From positions 1-23,786 of the IMG/VR virus record IMGVR_UViG_3300044630_005233: a DNA stretch of 23,786 nucleotides. One strand, 5' to 3'. This DNA is from a virus. Of this stretch, positions 8,222 through 14,560 are shown in pieces (position 1 is the stretch's first letter; each line of letters opens with the position of its first letter). The translations under genes and the position numbers were made by a program. Under the pieces are notes generated by a model. That model was not told the origin of the DNA and searched no databases. It saw only the letters and a program-made list of their open reading frames with translations.

Positions 8222-8346
8222 CACTTGCCTCCCTTGCCATCGAAACGAAACTCTGGACTGCCGCACGACGCGCACGGCCTGGTATCTGCTTTCTCTGCGT
8301 TGCACCGGTTGCACAGCATCCGCGGCGGCATCACCGGCAGGAGCAT
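8221..8346 (-). CDS. Small zinc-ribbon protein (41 aa)
   Basis: This short frame fills the gap between the nuclease and replication genes exactly. It ends in a TGATG overlap with the replication gene start. The product has two CxxC pairs, CNRC and CASC, about eleven residues apart, the spacing of a minimal zinc ribbon, then a GSPEFRFDGKGGK tail. ATG codons at residues 6 and 10 are alternative starts, so the exact N-terminus is uncertain. Such ribbons bind nucleic acid or a protein partner, so a helper role for the replication protein is a reasonable guess. Confidence 0.6.
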   Translation of the reverse strand: MLLPVMPPRMLCNRCNAEKADTRPCASCGSPEFRFDGKGGK

Positions 8347-8353
8347 CTGACGC

Positions 8354-8830
8354 TCACCCACGGCCCACCTCCCGCAGCTGCTCCACCGGAACGTCGATCA
8401 CCGGCTCGCGATCGGTGCGGGCCTTCACCACCTGGCGACAGCCGCCGATCCGCTGCCGGCTGGCGTCCACCTGGGCGACGTTGACATACCGCAGCGTGTC
8501 CGCGAACTGCACGACGAAGACCGCCGGCACCCCCAGGCCCGTGCTGCCCAGGCTCAGCGCGAGCCATTTGCGGACGTTGAGCCAGACGGTAGGAAACTGG
8601 CCGATCCCGTGGCTGCGGGTCTTGATCTCGACAAGGGCCACCATCTTGCCGTCACGCTCGGCCCACCAGTCGATCGAATCGAACTGGGCGAACCGATGCA
8701 GCCGACAGCCCCAGGCCGCTTCGATGCGGCGGGCCGCGGCCTCCTCTGCCGCGTGATCCTCCGGCTGCGAGAACACCCGCAGGCCTTCGGCGTTCGTTCG
8801 ATAGGTGCGATCCGCGTATGCCATGCTCAT
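8354..8830 (-). CDS. PD-(D/E)XK-like nuclease (158 aa)
   Basis: The start MSMAYADRTYRTNAEGLRVF is the first ATG after the hairpin upstream; a second ATG lies two codons on. Residues about 30-90 show EEAAARRIEAAWGCRLHRFA, then DSIDWWAERDGK and VALVEIKTR. The D...ExK arrangement on a predicted strand pair is the catalytic core of PD-(D/E)XK nucleases, and a conserved-looking QFPTVWLNVRKW helix follows. Beside a Bet/RecT annealing protein this would fit an exonuclease partner or an end-processing enzyme. At 158 residues it is shorter than lambda Exo, so a VRR-Nuc or restriction-type fold is equally possible. Confidence 0.65.
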   Translation of the reverse strand: MSMAYADRTYRTNAEGLRVFSQPEDHAAEEAAARRIEAAWGCRLHRFAQFDSIDWWAERDGKMVALVEIKTRSHGIGQFPTVWLNVRKWLALSLGSTGLGVPAVFVVQFADTLRYVNVAQVDASRQRIGGCRQVVKARTDREPVIDVPVEQLREVGRG

Positions 8831-8844
8831 CCGTGAACCTGGTG

Positions 8845-8874
8845 AAAAGCCCCGCCCACGGAGTCGAACCGTGG
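8845..8874 (-). other. Hairpin with tRNA T-arm sequence
   Basis: On the minus strand CCACGG, TTCGACT and CCGTGG form a perfect stem with a seven-base loop identical in form to a tRNA T-arm (TTCRANY with G53-C61). It is followed by GCGGGGC and TTTT. No acceptor 5' strand, anticodon arm or CCA is found upstream, so this is not a complete tRNA gene. It could be a tRNA relic, an att site borrowed from a tRNA 3' end, or a weak terminator. Confidence 0.4.
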
Positions 8875-8924
8875 CACCCGCGGAGGGAACGGGCGGCGCG
8901 CCGACGCGCACGGGAACCGAAGGA

Positions 8925-9272
8925 TCAACCGTCTTGCTTGCTCTCCTCCACCGGCCTCGCGGCCATTTCCGCGATCGAGTGCGCACCGCACCAGGCCGCG
9001 GCCGTCCGCAGACTCCAGGCCCGATGCCCGTCTACACCCACCTCATGCACCAGGCGACGCAGGGCCGCGTACAACGACCGTGCCGATCTCGCCAGTTGCT
9101 CGTCCGTCAACTCCGGCAGCGGGGCGGGATCGCGGCCCTCCGTGGCCGCTTTCCCTGCCGCGCGTAACGCCGTCCGATCCTGGCGAGCCTCATGCTCGTT
9201 CCATTCGCGGGTAGTCGGAGGATGGCCCTCGTTGATCCCGCGAACCCTGATGTTGGACAGCGAGGGCTTCAT
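8925..9272 (-). CDS. Hypothetical protein after bet (115 aa)
   Basis: The ATG overlaps the bet stop as ATGA, which fixes the start. The product opens MKPSLSNIRVRGINEGHPPT and is charged and helical, including PELTDEQLARSARSLYAALR and TAAAWCGAHSIAEMAARPVE. It has no recognised domain. The HSIAEMAARP stretch could be part of a helix-turn-helix, but this is weak. Position between the annealing protein and the nuclease suggests a role in the recombination module. Confidence 0.65.
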   Translation of the reverse strand: MKPSLSNIRVRGINEGHPPTTREWNEHEARQDRTALRAAGKAATEGRDPAPLPELTDEQLARSARSLYAALRRLVHEVGVDGHRAWSLRTAAAWCGAHSIAEMAARPVEESKQDG

Positions 9273-10099
9273 TGAGCCGCCTCCGCTGCGACCTCGGCCG
9301 CGTCGAAGTGTTCCACCTGGCCGTCCGCGTCCTTCGGGATCAACAACTCGGCCCGCTGGTGGATGGCCCGCGTCAACTCGGCCACCTGGCCCGCGTCGAA
9401 CACGCCTTCCTGCGCCCGCTCCTCGACCGTCCGGCGCAGTTCGTCCAGGCGATCGAGTCCCTTCGCCCGCTTGATACAGGCCACGGCCTTGTCGAACGCA
9501 GCCGCCGGCTCGCTTGCGGGAGCCTGCCGCGTTTCCTTCGGCGGGTCGAACTTCGGCCGCACCGCCACCGGCTCGACCGTCACCGGCCGCATCCGCTCGG
9601 CCTCGTCGGGATCCACGATCCCGCTGAAACCGAACGCGTACCGCAGGGCTTGAATCACGGCCTTGTGCCGGAGCATCCGGCTCGGCCACTTGCGCCAGGG
9701 CTCCGTTCCCTGGCGACACTCCGCGAGGTATTCCGTCACCTCGACAGGATGCGCCCGATCCTTCCGGTAGACCTTCACCGTCACGGCCGACAGGTTCCCT
9801 TGCGGGTCGAGCCGGTCGATCGTTTCGAGCCCGTCAAACTGCTCATGGTCGTTGGCCATGCGCAGCCAGCCGTCGATGCCGACGATGGGCTGGATGCCGC
9901 CCCCCTTCGTCGGGAACGCGTACACCTCTTTCAGCACCGGATTCAATCCGTACTCCTGGGCCACCAGGAGGAACGCATTGAACTGGGCCGGCGTGGCCCC
10001 CTTGCAGCCGCACGTATCACGCACGACCGCCTCGAACTCCGTCGCGCTCATCCCGTGAGCCATCGCCATGCTGGCGATCACCGACAATTCACCGCTCAT
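9269..10099 (-). CDS. bet: Bet/RecT-family single-strand annealing protein
   Basis: Bet-type proteins pair complementary single strands in phage recombination. The sequence follows lambda Bet closely in pattern: FEAVVRDTCGCKGATPAQFN, then AFLLVAQEYGLNPVLKEVYA, FPTKGGGIQPIVGIDGW, and later WRKWPSRMLRHKAVIQALRY with AFGFSGIVDPDEAERM. The core covers residues about 15-175 and the rest is a charged, variable C-terminus. The 276-residue length fits the family (lambda Bet is 261). The ATG is preceded by GAGGTG. It lies beside a nuclease-like gene and RusA, a usual phage recombination set. Confidence 0.93.
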   Translation of the reverse strand: MSGELSVIASMAMAHGMSATEFEAVVRDTCGCKGATPAQFNAFLLVAQEYGLNPVLKEVYAFPTKGGGIQPIVGIDGWLRMANDHEQFDGLETIDRLDPQGNLSAVTVKVYRKDRAHPVEVTEYLAECRQGTEPWRKWPSRMLRHKAVIQALRYAFGFSGIVDPDEAERMRPVTVEPVAVRPKFDPPKETRQAPASEPAAAFDKAVACIKRAKGLDRLDELRRTVEERAQEGVFDAGQVAELTRAIHQRAELLIPKDADGQVEHFDAAEVAAEAAQ

Positions 10100-10301
10100 C
10101 GTTCACCTCCGTGCGGGGCTGGGTAAGGAACGCCTGCACGATGCCCGCCTCGTGCTGACGTTGTTTCTCTGTTGACCAGTGCGAAGCCAGGTAGCCGCAG
10201 CCCACCGCGACGCGCACGGCCTCAAACAGCGTCCAATCCCGCTCCGCTGCCAGGGCCGTGATTCGGTGCGCCCTGGCCTCGTTGCCCGTGTCATCGTTCA
10301 C
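10089..10301 (-). CDS. Hypothetical protein before bet (70 aa)
   Basis: A GTG start overlapping the CsrA-like gene's stop (GTGA) gives a 70-residue product: NDDTGNEARAHRITALAAER, then DWTLFEAVRVAVGCGYLAS. Its end overlaps the bet start by 11 bases. No family is recognised. It looks like a single helical domain. The support is the overlap pattern at both ends and the ordinary phage-like composition. Without a homologue search the confidence stays moderate. Confidence 0.6.
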   Translation of the reverse strand: MNDDTGNEARAHRITALAAERDWTLFEAVRVAVGCGYLASHWSTEKQRQHEAGIVQAFLTQPRTEVNDER

Positions 10302-10495
10302 GGCTGCGGCCTCCTGGGTTCGAGCCGCCGCTGCACCGCCTTCGCCCGCAGGATCGGGATCGACTTCGGGGCCGTGATTCGGATTCGAATGGAGCCGTCG
10401 TGCCGACGCGTCCACGAAACCGCGATCGTCTCCCCGATGTAGACCTCCTCGCCGTCTCTGGTCGTGACCGACAAGGTGCCGTATTCGTTGCTCAT
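10298..10495 (-). CDS. csrA: CsrA-like RNA-binding translational regulator (65 aa)
   Basis: CsrA dimers bind GGA motifs in mRNA leaders and block or stabilise translation. The sequence aligns along the whole CsrA fold: LSVTTRDGEEVYIG matches LILTRRVGETLMIG of E. coli CsrA, IRIRITAPKSIPILR matches VRIGVNAPKEVSVHR, and a helix with QRRLE follows. The RNA-contacting arginine after the APK strand is kept. An extra five residues precede the first strand and the C-terminal tail is basic. ATGA overlap with the upstream gene fixes the start. A leader hairpin 460 bases upstream has the shape of a CsrA target, so feedback control of this operon is possible. Confidence 0.85.
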   Translation of the reverse strand: MSNEYGTLSVTTRDGEEVYIGETIAVSWTRRHDGSIRIRITAPKSIPILRAKAVQRRLEPRRPQP

Positions 10496-10728
10496 CGCCG
10501 CACCTCGTCGCCGGTGTCGTGGAGGTACGGCTCCGCTTCCGCGAACGCGTGGCGGGCGTTGAGAATCGCGGCCTTGAACTCGATGGCCCCAGGCCGATCG
10601 ACAACGCCAAGCAGCCGGCCCAGTGCGGCCACGGCCTTCAACAATTTCGACCGGTGGTAAATGCGAGCCTGTCGCGACAGCCCATCGGCAGACAACTGTT
10701 TTCTGTAAGCGTGTTTGAAGTGTCCCAT
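10492..10728 (-). CDS. Hypothetical basic protein (78 aa)
   Basis: The product is small and basic: MGHFKHAYRKQLSADGLSRQ, then ARIYHRSKLLKAVAALGRLL, then an acidic end, HAFAEAEPYLHDTGDEVRR. It is probably helical. AGGTGA lies a few bases before the ATG, and its stop overlaps the CsrA-like start. No family is recognised. It is the second gene of the leftward early operon. Confidence 0.65.
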   Translation of the reverse strand: MGHFKHAYRKQLSADGLSRQARIYHRSKLLKAVAALGRLLGVVDRPGAIEFKAAILNARHAFAEAEPYLHDTGDEVRR

Positions 10729-10737
10729 CGACTCACC

Positions 10738-10959
10738 TCACCAGGGCAGGAGGGAGTCGAACGTGATGGCGTGGCACTCGCCCGCGTCATCCTGCACCAC
10801 CAGGCTGCGGCCCGCGGTGTCCTGCTCTTTCACAATTCCCTGCCGCCCGTGCGGGATCGAGGGGCCGGTGAACCAGACCGAAACGCCTACCAGGCTGCGG
10901 CCGTATGTCTCGGCCATGCCGTCGATCGCCCCAGCCGCCTCGCGATGATGCGCGTCCAT
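10738..10959 (-). CDS. Hypothetical protein, first gene of the replication operon (73 aa)
   Basis: The product starts MDAHHREAAGAIDGMAETYG and has a beta-rich second half: GVSVWFTGPSIPHGRQGIVK, then SLVVQDDAGECHAITFDSLL. That resembles a small SH3-like barrel of the kind that reports a mutable surface value, but no family is certain. AGGAGG lies seven bases before the ATG, and this ribosome-binding site sits in the loop of a hairpin (see that feature). It begins the operon after an intrinsic terminator. Confidence 0.65.
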   Translation of the reverse strand: MDAHHREAAGAIDGMAETYGRSLVGVSVWFTGPSIPHGRQGIVKEQDTAGRSLVVQDDAGECHAITFDSLLPW

Positions 10960-10978
10960 CTGAGCCTCCTTGCTTCAG
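10960..10978 (-). promoter_or_regulatory. Shine-Dalgarno presented in a hexaloop hairpin (CsrA-type site)
   Basis: In the transcript CUGA, a bulged A and GC pair with GC and UCAG, leaving AAGGAG as a six-base loop directly before the AUG. GGA in a hexaloop over the ribosome-binding site is the known form of a strong CsrA target. A CsrA-like protein is encoded by the third gene of this operon. Binding is inferred. Confidence 0.45.
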
Positions 10979-10991
10979 GTATCTGAAAAAC
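10976..10991 (+). repeat. CAG-N4-CTG operator-like repeat, copy 1
   Basis: CAGGTATCTGAAAAAC: a CAG/CTG dyad followed by an A-tract and C. It lies just upstream of the ribosome-binding site of the first replication-operon gene. Two related copies flank the excisionase-like gene in the same orientation. A repressor operator, Xis or integrase arm site are all possible. Confidence 0.5.
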
Positions 10992-11000
10992 CACTGGCAG

Positions 11001-11021
11001 AAAAAGCGGCTTCCGAGCCGC
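11001..11021 (-). terminator. Intrinsic terminator after the excisionase-like gene
   Basis: On the minus strand GCGGCT and AGCCGC form a perfect 6-bp stem with loop CGGA, followed by TTTTT. It would end leftward transcripts coming from the excisionase-like gene before the replication operon, or act as a control point for it. Confidence 0.75.
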
Positions 11022-11036
11022 AAGGCCAGAACCTTA

Positions 11037-11052
11037 CAGATAACTGCAAAAC
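11037..11052 (+). repeat. CAG-N4-CTG operator-like repeat, copy 2
   Basis: CAGATAACTGCAAAAC differs from copy 1 in four positions but keeps the CAG/CTG dyad and the A-tract. It lies between the excisionase-like gene and the terminator, in a stretch with several TTGCAG hexamers. Confidence 0.45.
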
Positions 11053-11099
11053 ACTGCAAGCATTTTTTTAGATGCTGCAAGAGGCCCGCGAAAACGCGG

Positions 11100-11351
11100 T
11101 CAGTCAGAGGCGTTCGATGAACGCGGGCGTCCCGTCTTGCGGGGCTCGCGGGCGACCTTCCGCACTTCGCCCAGGTCGAGCAGCACTGAGCGGCCGGAGT
11201 CGCCAATCTTGAACTGGCGAAACTCGCGAGCGCGTGCCATCTGACGGATTCGACTACGCGAGCAGCCGAGAATCTTCGCGGCCTCGTCGGTCGTGACGAG
11301 GAAGCCGCTCGGTGCGAACTCTACAAGTTTCTTGACGGGTATCACTTCCAT
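11100..11351 (-). CDS. Excisionase-like / MerR-type HTH protein (83 aa)
   Basis: The domain at about residues 18-65 is a winged HTH of the excisionase (HTH_17) type: FLVTTDEAAKILGCSRSRIR, then QMARAREFRQFKIGDSGRSV. A short basic tail follows. Such proteins bend DNA at att sites to direct excision, or act as small repressors. Divergence from the integrase gene supports an excision-control role. GGAGGG lies only a few bases before the ATG, so the GTG two codons later may be the true start. It is flanked by the CAG-N4-CTG copies, which could be its binding sites. Confidence 0.75.
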   Translation of the reverse strand: MEVIPVKKLVEFAPSGFLVTTDEAAKILGCSRSRIRQMARAREFRQFKIGDSGRSVLLDLGEVRKVAREPRKTGRPRSSNASD

Positions 11352-11364
11352 TCCCTCCACGCTA

Positions 11365-11380
11365 CAGCAATCTGAAAAAC
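11365..11380 (+). repeat. CAG-N4-CTG operator-like repeat, copy 3
   Basis: CAGCAATCTGAAAAAC has the same dyad and A-tract as copy 1. Read on the minus strand, copies 1 and 3 are each followed by an AGC and a GGAGG before the start codon of the next leftward gene. Confidence 0.5.
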
Positions 11381-11436
11381 AAGCAACAAAGCAAGGCCGT
11401 TGACTCGGTGAGCGCAACGGCCATAGCATTGGGCAC

Positions 11437-11464
11437 GACTACCCCTCCTGTGAGGAGGGGAGTC
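11437..11464. repeat. Long hairpin upstream of the integrase
   Basis: GACT, a bulged A and CCCCTCCT pair with AGGAGGGG and AGTC around a GTG loop, giving 12 base pairs. No T-run follows on either strand, so it is probably a protein or recombination site, not a terminator. Confidence 0.6.
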
Positions 11465-11561
11465 GAATGGCGGGGACAGGAATAGCCCCGCTGGATCGTC
11501 ACGGCTGGCGCAACCTCTGCGACCACGTTCCCGATAGTGGGTGCTGACTACCCGCCAGTAG

Positions 11562-12506
11562 GTGACGCAATGCCTAACGCATGGAAGCGTGCTACCTATG
11601 GGGTACTTCATCATGCTTCTGAGCGAATTTTTTTCGAGCGTCTACCGCCCCCTTCGACTGCGAGGCAAGTCAGCCGCCAGCACCAGGCTCTACGGATGCC
11701 TGCTCCGATCCTTCGACCGGTTCCTCCTGCGGCGCGGCGAGGTGTCCGATCTGGATGATCTGACGATTGCCGCTTACCTCGAGCGCAGGGCCGACGCCGG
11801 CCGGTCGCCCTACACGATCGAGCGTGAGCGGTGCGGGCTGCTCGCCCTGGCCCGCCTGGCCCGCGAGCGTGGCCTTCTGGCCGTGATGCCGTCATGCCCG
11901 CAGGGGGCGTTGCCGGAGCGCGTGCCGCAGGCATGGACGGTGGAGCAGCTGCGGACGTTGATCGCAGCCGCGGAGGCCCAGCCTGGCATGGTCGGTGCCG
12001 TGCCGGCGGGGCTCTGGTGGTCTACCCTGCTCCTGGTTCTCTACCAGACCGGCGAGCGGATCACGGCCATCGTGGATACGCCCGCGGCGAACTACCGCCG
12101 GCCGCACCTCCTGGTGACGGCCGAGTGTCGCAAGGGGAAGAAACGCGATCGGGTCTACGAACTATCCGCGGACGTTTGCGATCTGATCGAGCGGATGCCC
12201 CTTGACACTACCGGTCAAGGGAAACTGTTTCCGTGGCCGCTCTGCCGCACGTACCTCTGGGGCCGAATGAAAAAGATGGTGCGGGCCGCGGGCCTGGGCG
12301 AAGGCCGTGCCTTCCGCTTCCACGGGGTACGTCGTGCGGCCCTGTCACACTACGCCGCGGCTGGGGGCGATGCCGCGGCTATGGCCGATCACGCCAGCCC
12401 TCGCACAACCGCCCGCTGGTATCTCGATCCCAGGATCACGAACACCGGCCCCAGGCCTTGCGACGTTCTTCCCAGGATCGACGCGAGGATCATGCCGCGG
12501 CAGTAG
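11562..12506 (+). CDS. int: Tyrosine-type integrase
   Basis: Integrates and excises the phage at its att site. All catalytic residues are visible: Arg in YQTGERITAI, Lys in CRKGKKRDR, His and Arg in FRFHGVRRAALSH, His in MADHAS, and the nucleophile Tyr in TARWYLDPRI. The N-terminal SAM-like core-binding domain starts near YRPLRLRGKSAASTRLYG. The LWW, FPW and TYLW blocks are typical of planctomycete recombinases. The GTG at 11562 gives the longest frame, but ATG at 11598 or 11613 (MLLSEFF) matches better where such proteins begin. No start has a strong ribosome-binding site. It is the only plus-strand gene. Confidence 0.92.
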   Translation: MTQCLTHGSVLPMGYFIMLLSEFFSSVYRPLRLRGKSAASTRLYGCLLRSFDRFLLRRGEVSDLDDLTIAAYLERRADAGRSPYTIERERCGLLALARLARERGLLAVMPSCPQGALPERVPQAWTVEQLRTLIAAAEAQPGMVGAVPAGLWWSTLLLVLYQTGERITAIVDTPAANYRRPHLLVTAECRKGKKRDRVYELSADVCDLIERMPLDTTGQGKLFPWPLCRTYLWGRMKKMVRAAGLGEGRAFRFHGVRRAALSHYAAAGGDAAAMADHASPRTTARWYLDPRITNTGPRPCDVLPRIDARIMPRQ

Positions 12507-12930
12507 CGCGGCGAGCGCGTCGGATCGCCTCCCGAATCAGTAAGCGGCCCAACGCATCGAAGAAAACCAGTCCACGCTTCGCGGCGTTCTCCCGCATCAC
12601 CGCGAGCACCTGGGCTACTCTCTCGGGGCGGCTGCACTCATCCGGCCCCCATGCGTCCATCTGCCGCACCATCGCGTTACAGCGGCAAGTCGAGGATGCC
12701 ACGATTCGAAACGGCCAGCCGGCCAGGAGTTTCTTCAACTCCGTCCCTGGGCCACGCTGCGGAGCAGCTGCGGAGCGGGATGGCTTCGGCTCCCGCGGGT
12801 AGGCGGGGTGGTTCACGTCCACCGTCCAGCGGTCGCCGTCCTGGGCGACCACGCACGGCATCACCTCATCGAGCGTGTAGCCCCGCTCGATACAGCGGCG
12901 AACCAGGTAGTGCTTCGGGGCGATGATCAT
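12490..12930 (-). CDS. Conserved hypothetical protein with CxC motif (146 aa)
   Basis: The N-terminal part (YTLDEVMPCVVAQDGDRWTV, then DVNHPAYPREP) and the C-terminal block (GTELKKLLAGWPFRIV, TCRCNAMVRQMDAWGPDEC, GLVFFDALGRLLIREAIRRA) are separated by a charged linker. I recognise the second block from planctomycete prophage-like proteins of unknown function. CRC plus a later Cys could bind a metal. Its 3' end overlaps the integrase 3' end by 17 bases tail to tail, and its ATG overlaps the Cys-rich gene's stop. It closes the late operon. Confidence 0.7.
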   Translation of the reverse strand: MIIAPKHYLVRRCIERGYTLDEVMPCVVAQDGDRWTVDVNHPAYPREPKPSRSAAAPQRGPGTELKKLLAGWPFRIVASSTCRCNAMVRQMDAWGPDECSRPERVAQVLAVMRENAAKRGLVFFDALGRLLIREAIRRARRATAAA

Positions 12931-14093
12931 GGCAGTGGATTGAAACCAAACGCCTCGGGAGGATAACGCTTCTTTGCTTCCTCACGTTTTGCTTGGATCG
13001 CGCGCATCCCGCACCACTGCGCCCATCCGTCCACGCACTCCTGCTGTGTGGCGAACGCACCGCCGCGCTCCGGAGCGCAATCACCTTGAGCCCACCAGCA
13101 AATTGGATTCCATTTCTTGGGGCCGCACACTGCATCGAGGCCGTCCACGCACTCCTGCTGTGTGGCGAATCTTCCGCCCACCTGCTCGTAGCACATATCG
13201 CCCCAACAATCCGGCTCCCATCCGATCTTGCCGCATGCTTCTTCCCATCCGTTCTTGCACGCGGCTTCGTCAGCGAATTGTCCGTGGGCCTGCTGAGTGC
13301 AATTCCTCATCCACCCGCAATCCGGATTCCATCCGATCTTGCCGCAGACGTTTTCCCATCCGGCTTGGCATTCGCCTTGCGTTTCAAACTGGCCGTTCCA
13401 ATCTTCGAAGCACGCGCCGATCCCTCCGCAGTCCGGCGTCCACTTCGGCATCGGCGGGGGCGGCTCCGTGCAGTCGTCCGTCTCGCACACCTGAAGGCTC
13501 GGGTAGCCATTCTCCATTTCGAACGTCTTGCACCCGCACCCGTCCCAATCATCAACGCCGCCAACGTACTGCCCAATATGGCAACCGGCCTGGCACTGGT
13601 TTTCAAGCGTCCAACTGCGGCCGTTCCTGGTCAGCACCCAGGTCGAAGTCCCCACTGGGCCGGCGTTGTTCTTCGACCATGAGCCACCACCGCCCGCCAG
13701 TTTCTCGTTGATGCCGCTGCCTGAGTAGTTGCAGCAGCCAGGGGCCGCGCAGCAGTCGCCTCCACCAGGCGAACCGCTGACAACGTAGCACGAGGCTTCG
13801 CATGGCTCCTTGCAAGTGTTCTCCTCGCACTTCGCATCTTTCTTGAACGTGCCGCCCTGTTCGTCGCACTTCGCTTGCGGCAGTGTTTCGCAGCGAGTGG
13901 TGTCTCCCTCGGTGAACTCGCAGCATCCGGTCTCGCACGGTTCCGGCTTGCACTGTCCTTCGCAGCACTCGCAGCCCTCGGGACACGGGTTCGCGTTGTC
14001 GCACGGGCCTTCACAGTTTCGGCAACAGCAATCGCCCGCGGAGGGCTTGCCGTCTTTCAGTTGAACCTTGCCGTCTTTCGTGGTGATCTTCAT
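12927..14093 (-). CDS. Cys-rich repeat virion-like protein (388 aa)
   Basis: The first 115 residues are packed with cysteines (GDCCCRNCEGPCDNANPCPE, then GCECCEGQC) and include a C...GG.FKK...C motif common in planctomycete Cys-rich proteins. A Trp/Gly-rich domain follows. Residues about 225-370 form four tandem copies of a roughly 37-residue unit, C.....G.FATQQEC..GW..VCG...W.P.C, with four conserved Cys each. There is no signal peptide. Position after the tape measure and tail genes suggests a tail-tip or virion protein that would form disulfides after release. The family is unknown, and the base composition is less GC-rich than its neighbours. Confidence 0.75.
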   Translation of the reverse strand: MKITTKDGKVQLKDGKPSAGDCCCRNCEGPCDNANPCPEGCECCEGQCKPEPCETGCCEFTEGDTTRCETLPQAKCDEQGGTFKKDAKCEENTCKEPCEASCYVVSGSPGGGDCCAAPGCCNYSGSGINEKLAGGGGSWSKNNAGPVGTSTWVLTRNGRSWTLENQCQAGCHIGQYVGGVDDWDGCGCKTFEMENGYPSLQVCETDDCTEPPPPMPKWTPDCGGIGACFEDWNGQFETQGECQAGWENVCGKIGWNPDCGWMRNCTQQAHGQFADEAACKNGWEEACGKIGWEPDCWGDMCYEQVGGRFATQQECVDGLDAVCGPKKWNPICWWAQGDCAPERGGAFATQQECVDGWAQWCGMRAIQAKREEAKKRYPPEAFGFNPLP

Positions 14094-14560
14094 GGGGTGG
14101 TCGTCGTCGTACTACACGCCTCCGTCTCGATCCACTTGAGCATCCCGCTCTCCGAGCCGAGCAAGATCGTTTGCCCCTGCGAGTAGCCTTCCAGGGCCGT
14201 AAGGTCGATCGCGACCAGTTCCCAATCCTCACCAGGCCCGCGGGCCACCAGCACCGTCACGCTGGCCGGAATGGTGGCGATGCGGTTGATCGCCTTCACT
14301 GTTTCCGCGGGCGTCGTGGTCGCCTTCGGCTGCGGCGTGGCGTCCACCACCTCGAGCTCCTGGGTGGAGCCGTGTTCCCACTTCTCTTTTGTCTTGCAGA
14401 CCCGCACCCTGCCGCCGGCTGGGTAGTTGCGAGGGAACGATATTCCCTTCTCGCGACGCGTACCCTTTTCGTGCGCAACGACGGCGTTCGCGATCCGCTG
14501 CGCGTCCCGCCTGGTGAACAGGCCCGTCACGTTTTGCTGCGTGTTCGTTGGCCTGGTCAC
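14090..14560 (-). CDS. Hypothetical tail-module protein (156 aa)
   Basis: A GTG overlapping the preceding stop (GTGA) is the best start. The product begins TRPTNTQQNVTGLFTRRDAQ, then RIANAVVAHEKGTRREKG, and a middle beta part (AINRIATIPASVTVLVARGP) follows. It ends with a Thr run. The DAQRIANAVVAHE segment looks like a recognition helix of a conserved tail-region family I associate with planctomycete phages, but I cannot name a domain. It lies between two other less-known tail genes and is probably a structural or assembly protein. Confidence 0.6.
   Translation of the reverse strand: MTRPTNTQQNVTGLFTRRDAQRIANAVVAHEKGTRREKGISFPRNYPAGGRVRVCKTKEKWEHGSTQELEVVDATPQPKATTTPAETVKAINRIATIPASVTVLVARGPGEDWELVAIDLTALEGYSQGQTILLGSESGMLKWIETEACSTTTTTP

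Larger units (their letters stand above)
11352..11561. other. Intergenic region between excisionase-like and integrase genes
   Basis: These 210 bases separate two divergent genes and hold operator-like copy 3, a strong hairpin at 11437-11464, and a direct repeat GACTACCC at 11437-11444 and 11546-11553. Phage attP sites are often in such a place. I cannot define an att core from this sequence alone, nor a clear -35/-10 pair. Confidence 0.5.

Noticed and set aside
8850-8925. A complete tRNA gene around the T-arm hairpin
   Set aside because: No 7-bp acceptor partner for the GGCGGGG strand and no anticodon arm with a seven-base loop can be found upstream on the minus strand.
11031-11059. Sigma-70-like promoter (TTGCAG, 17 bases, TAAGGT)
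   Set aside because: Only about half of the consensus positions match and a terminator lies just downstream, so it is not supported as a feature.
11437-11464. Hairpin as an intrinsic terminator
   Set aside because: No T-run follows the stem on either strand.
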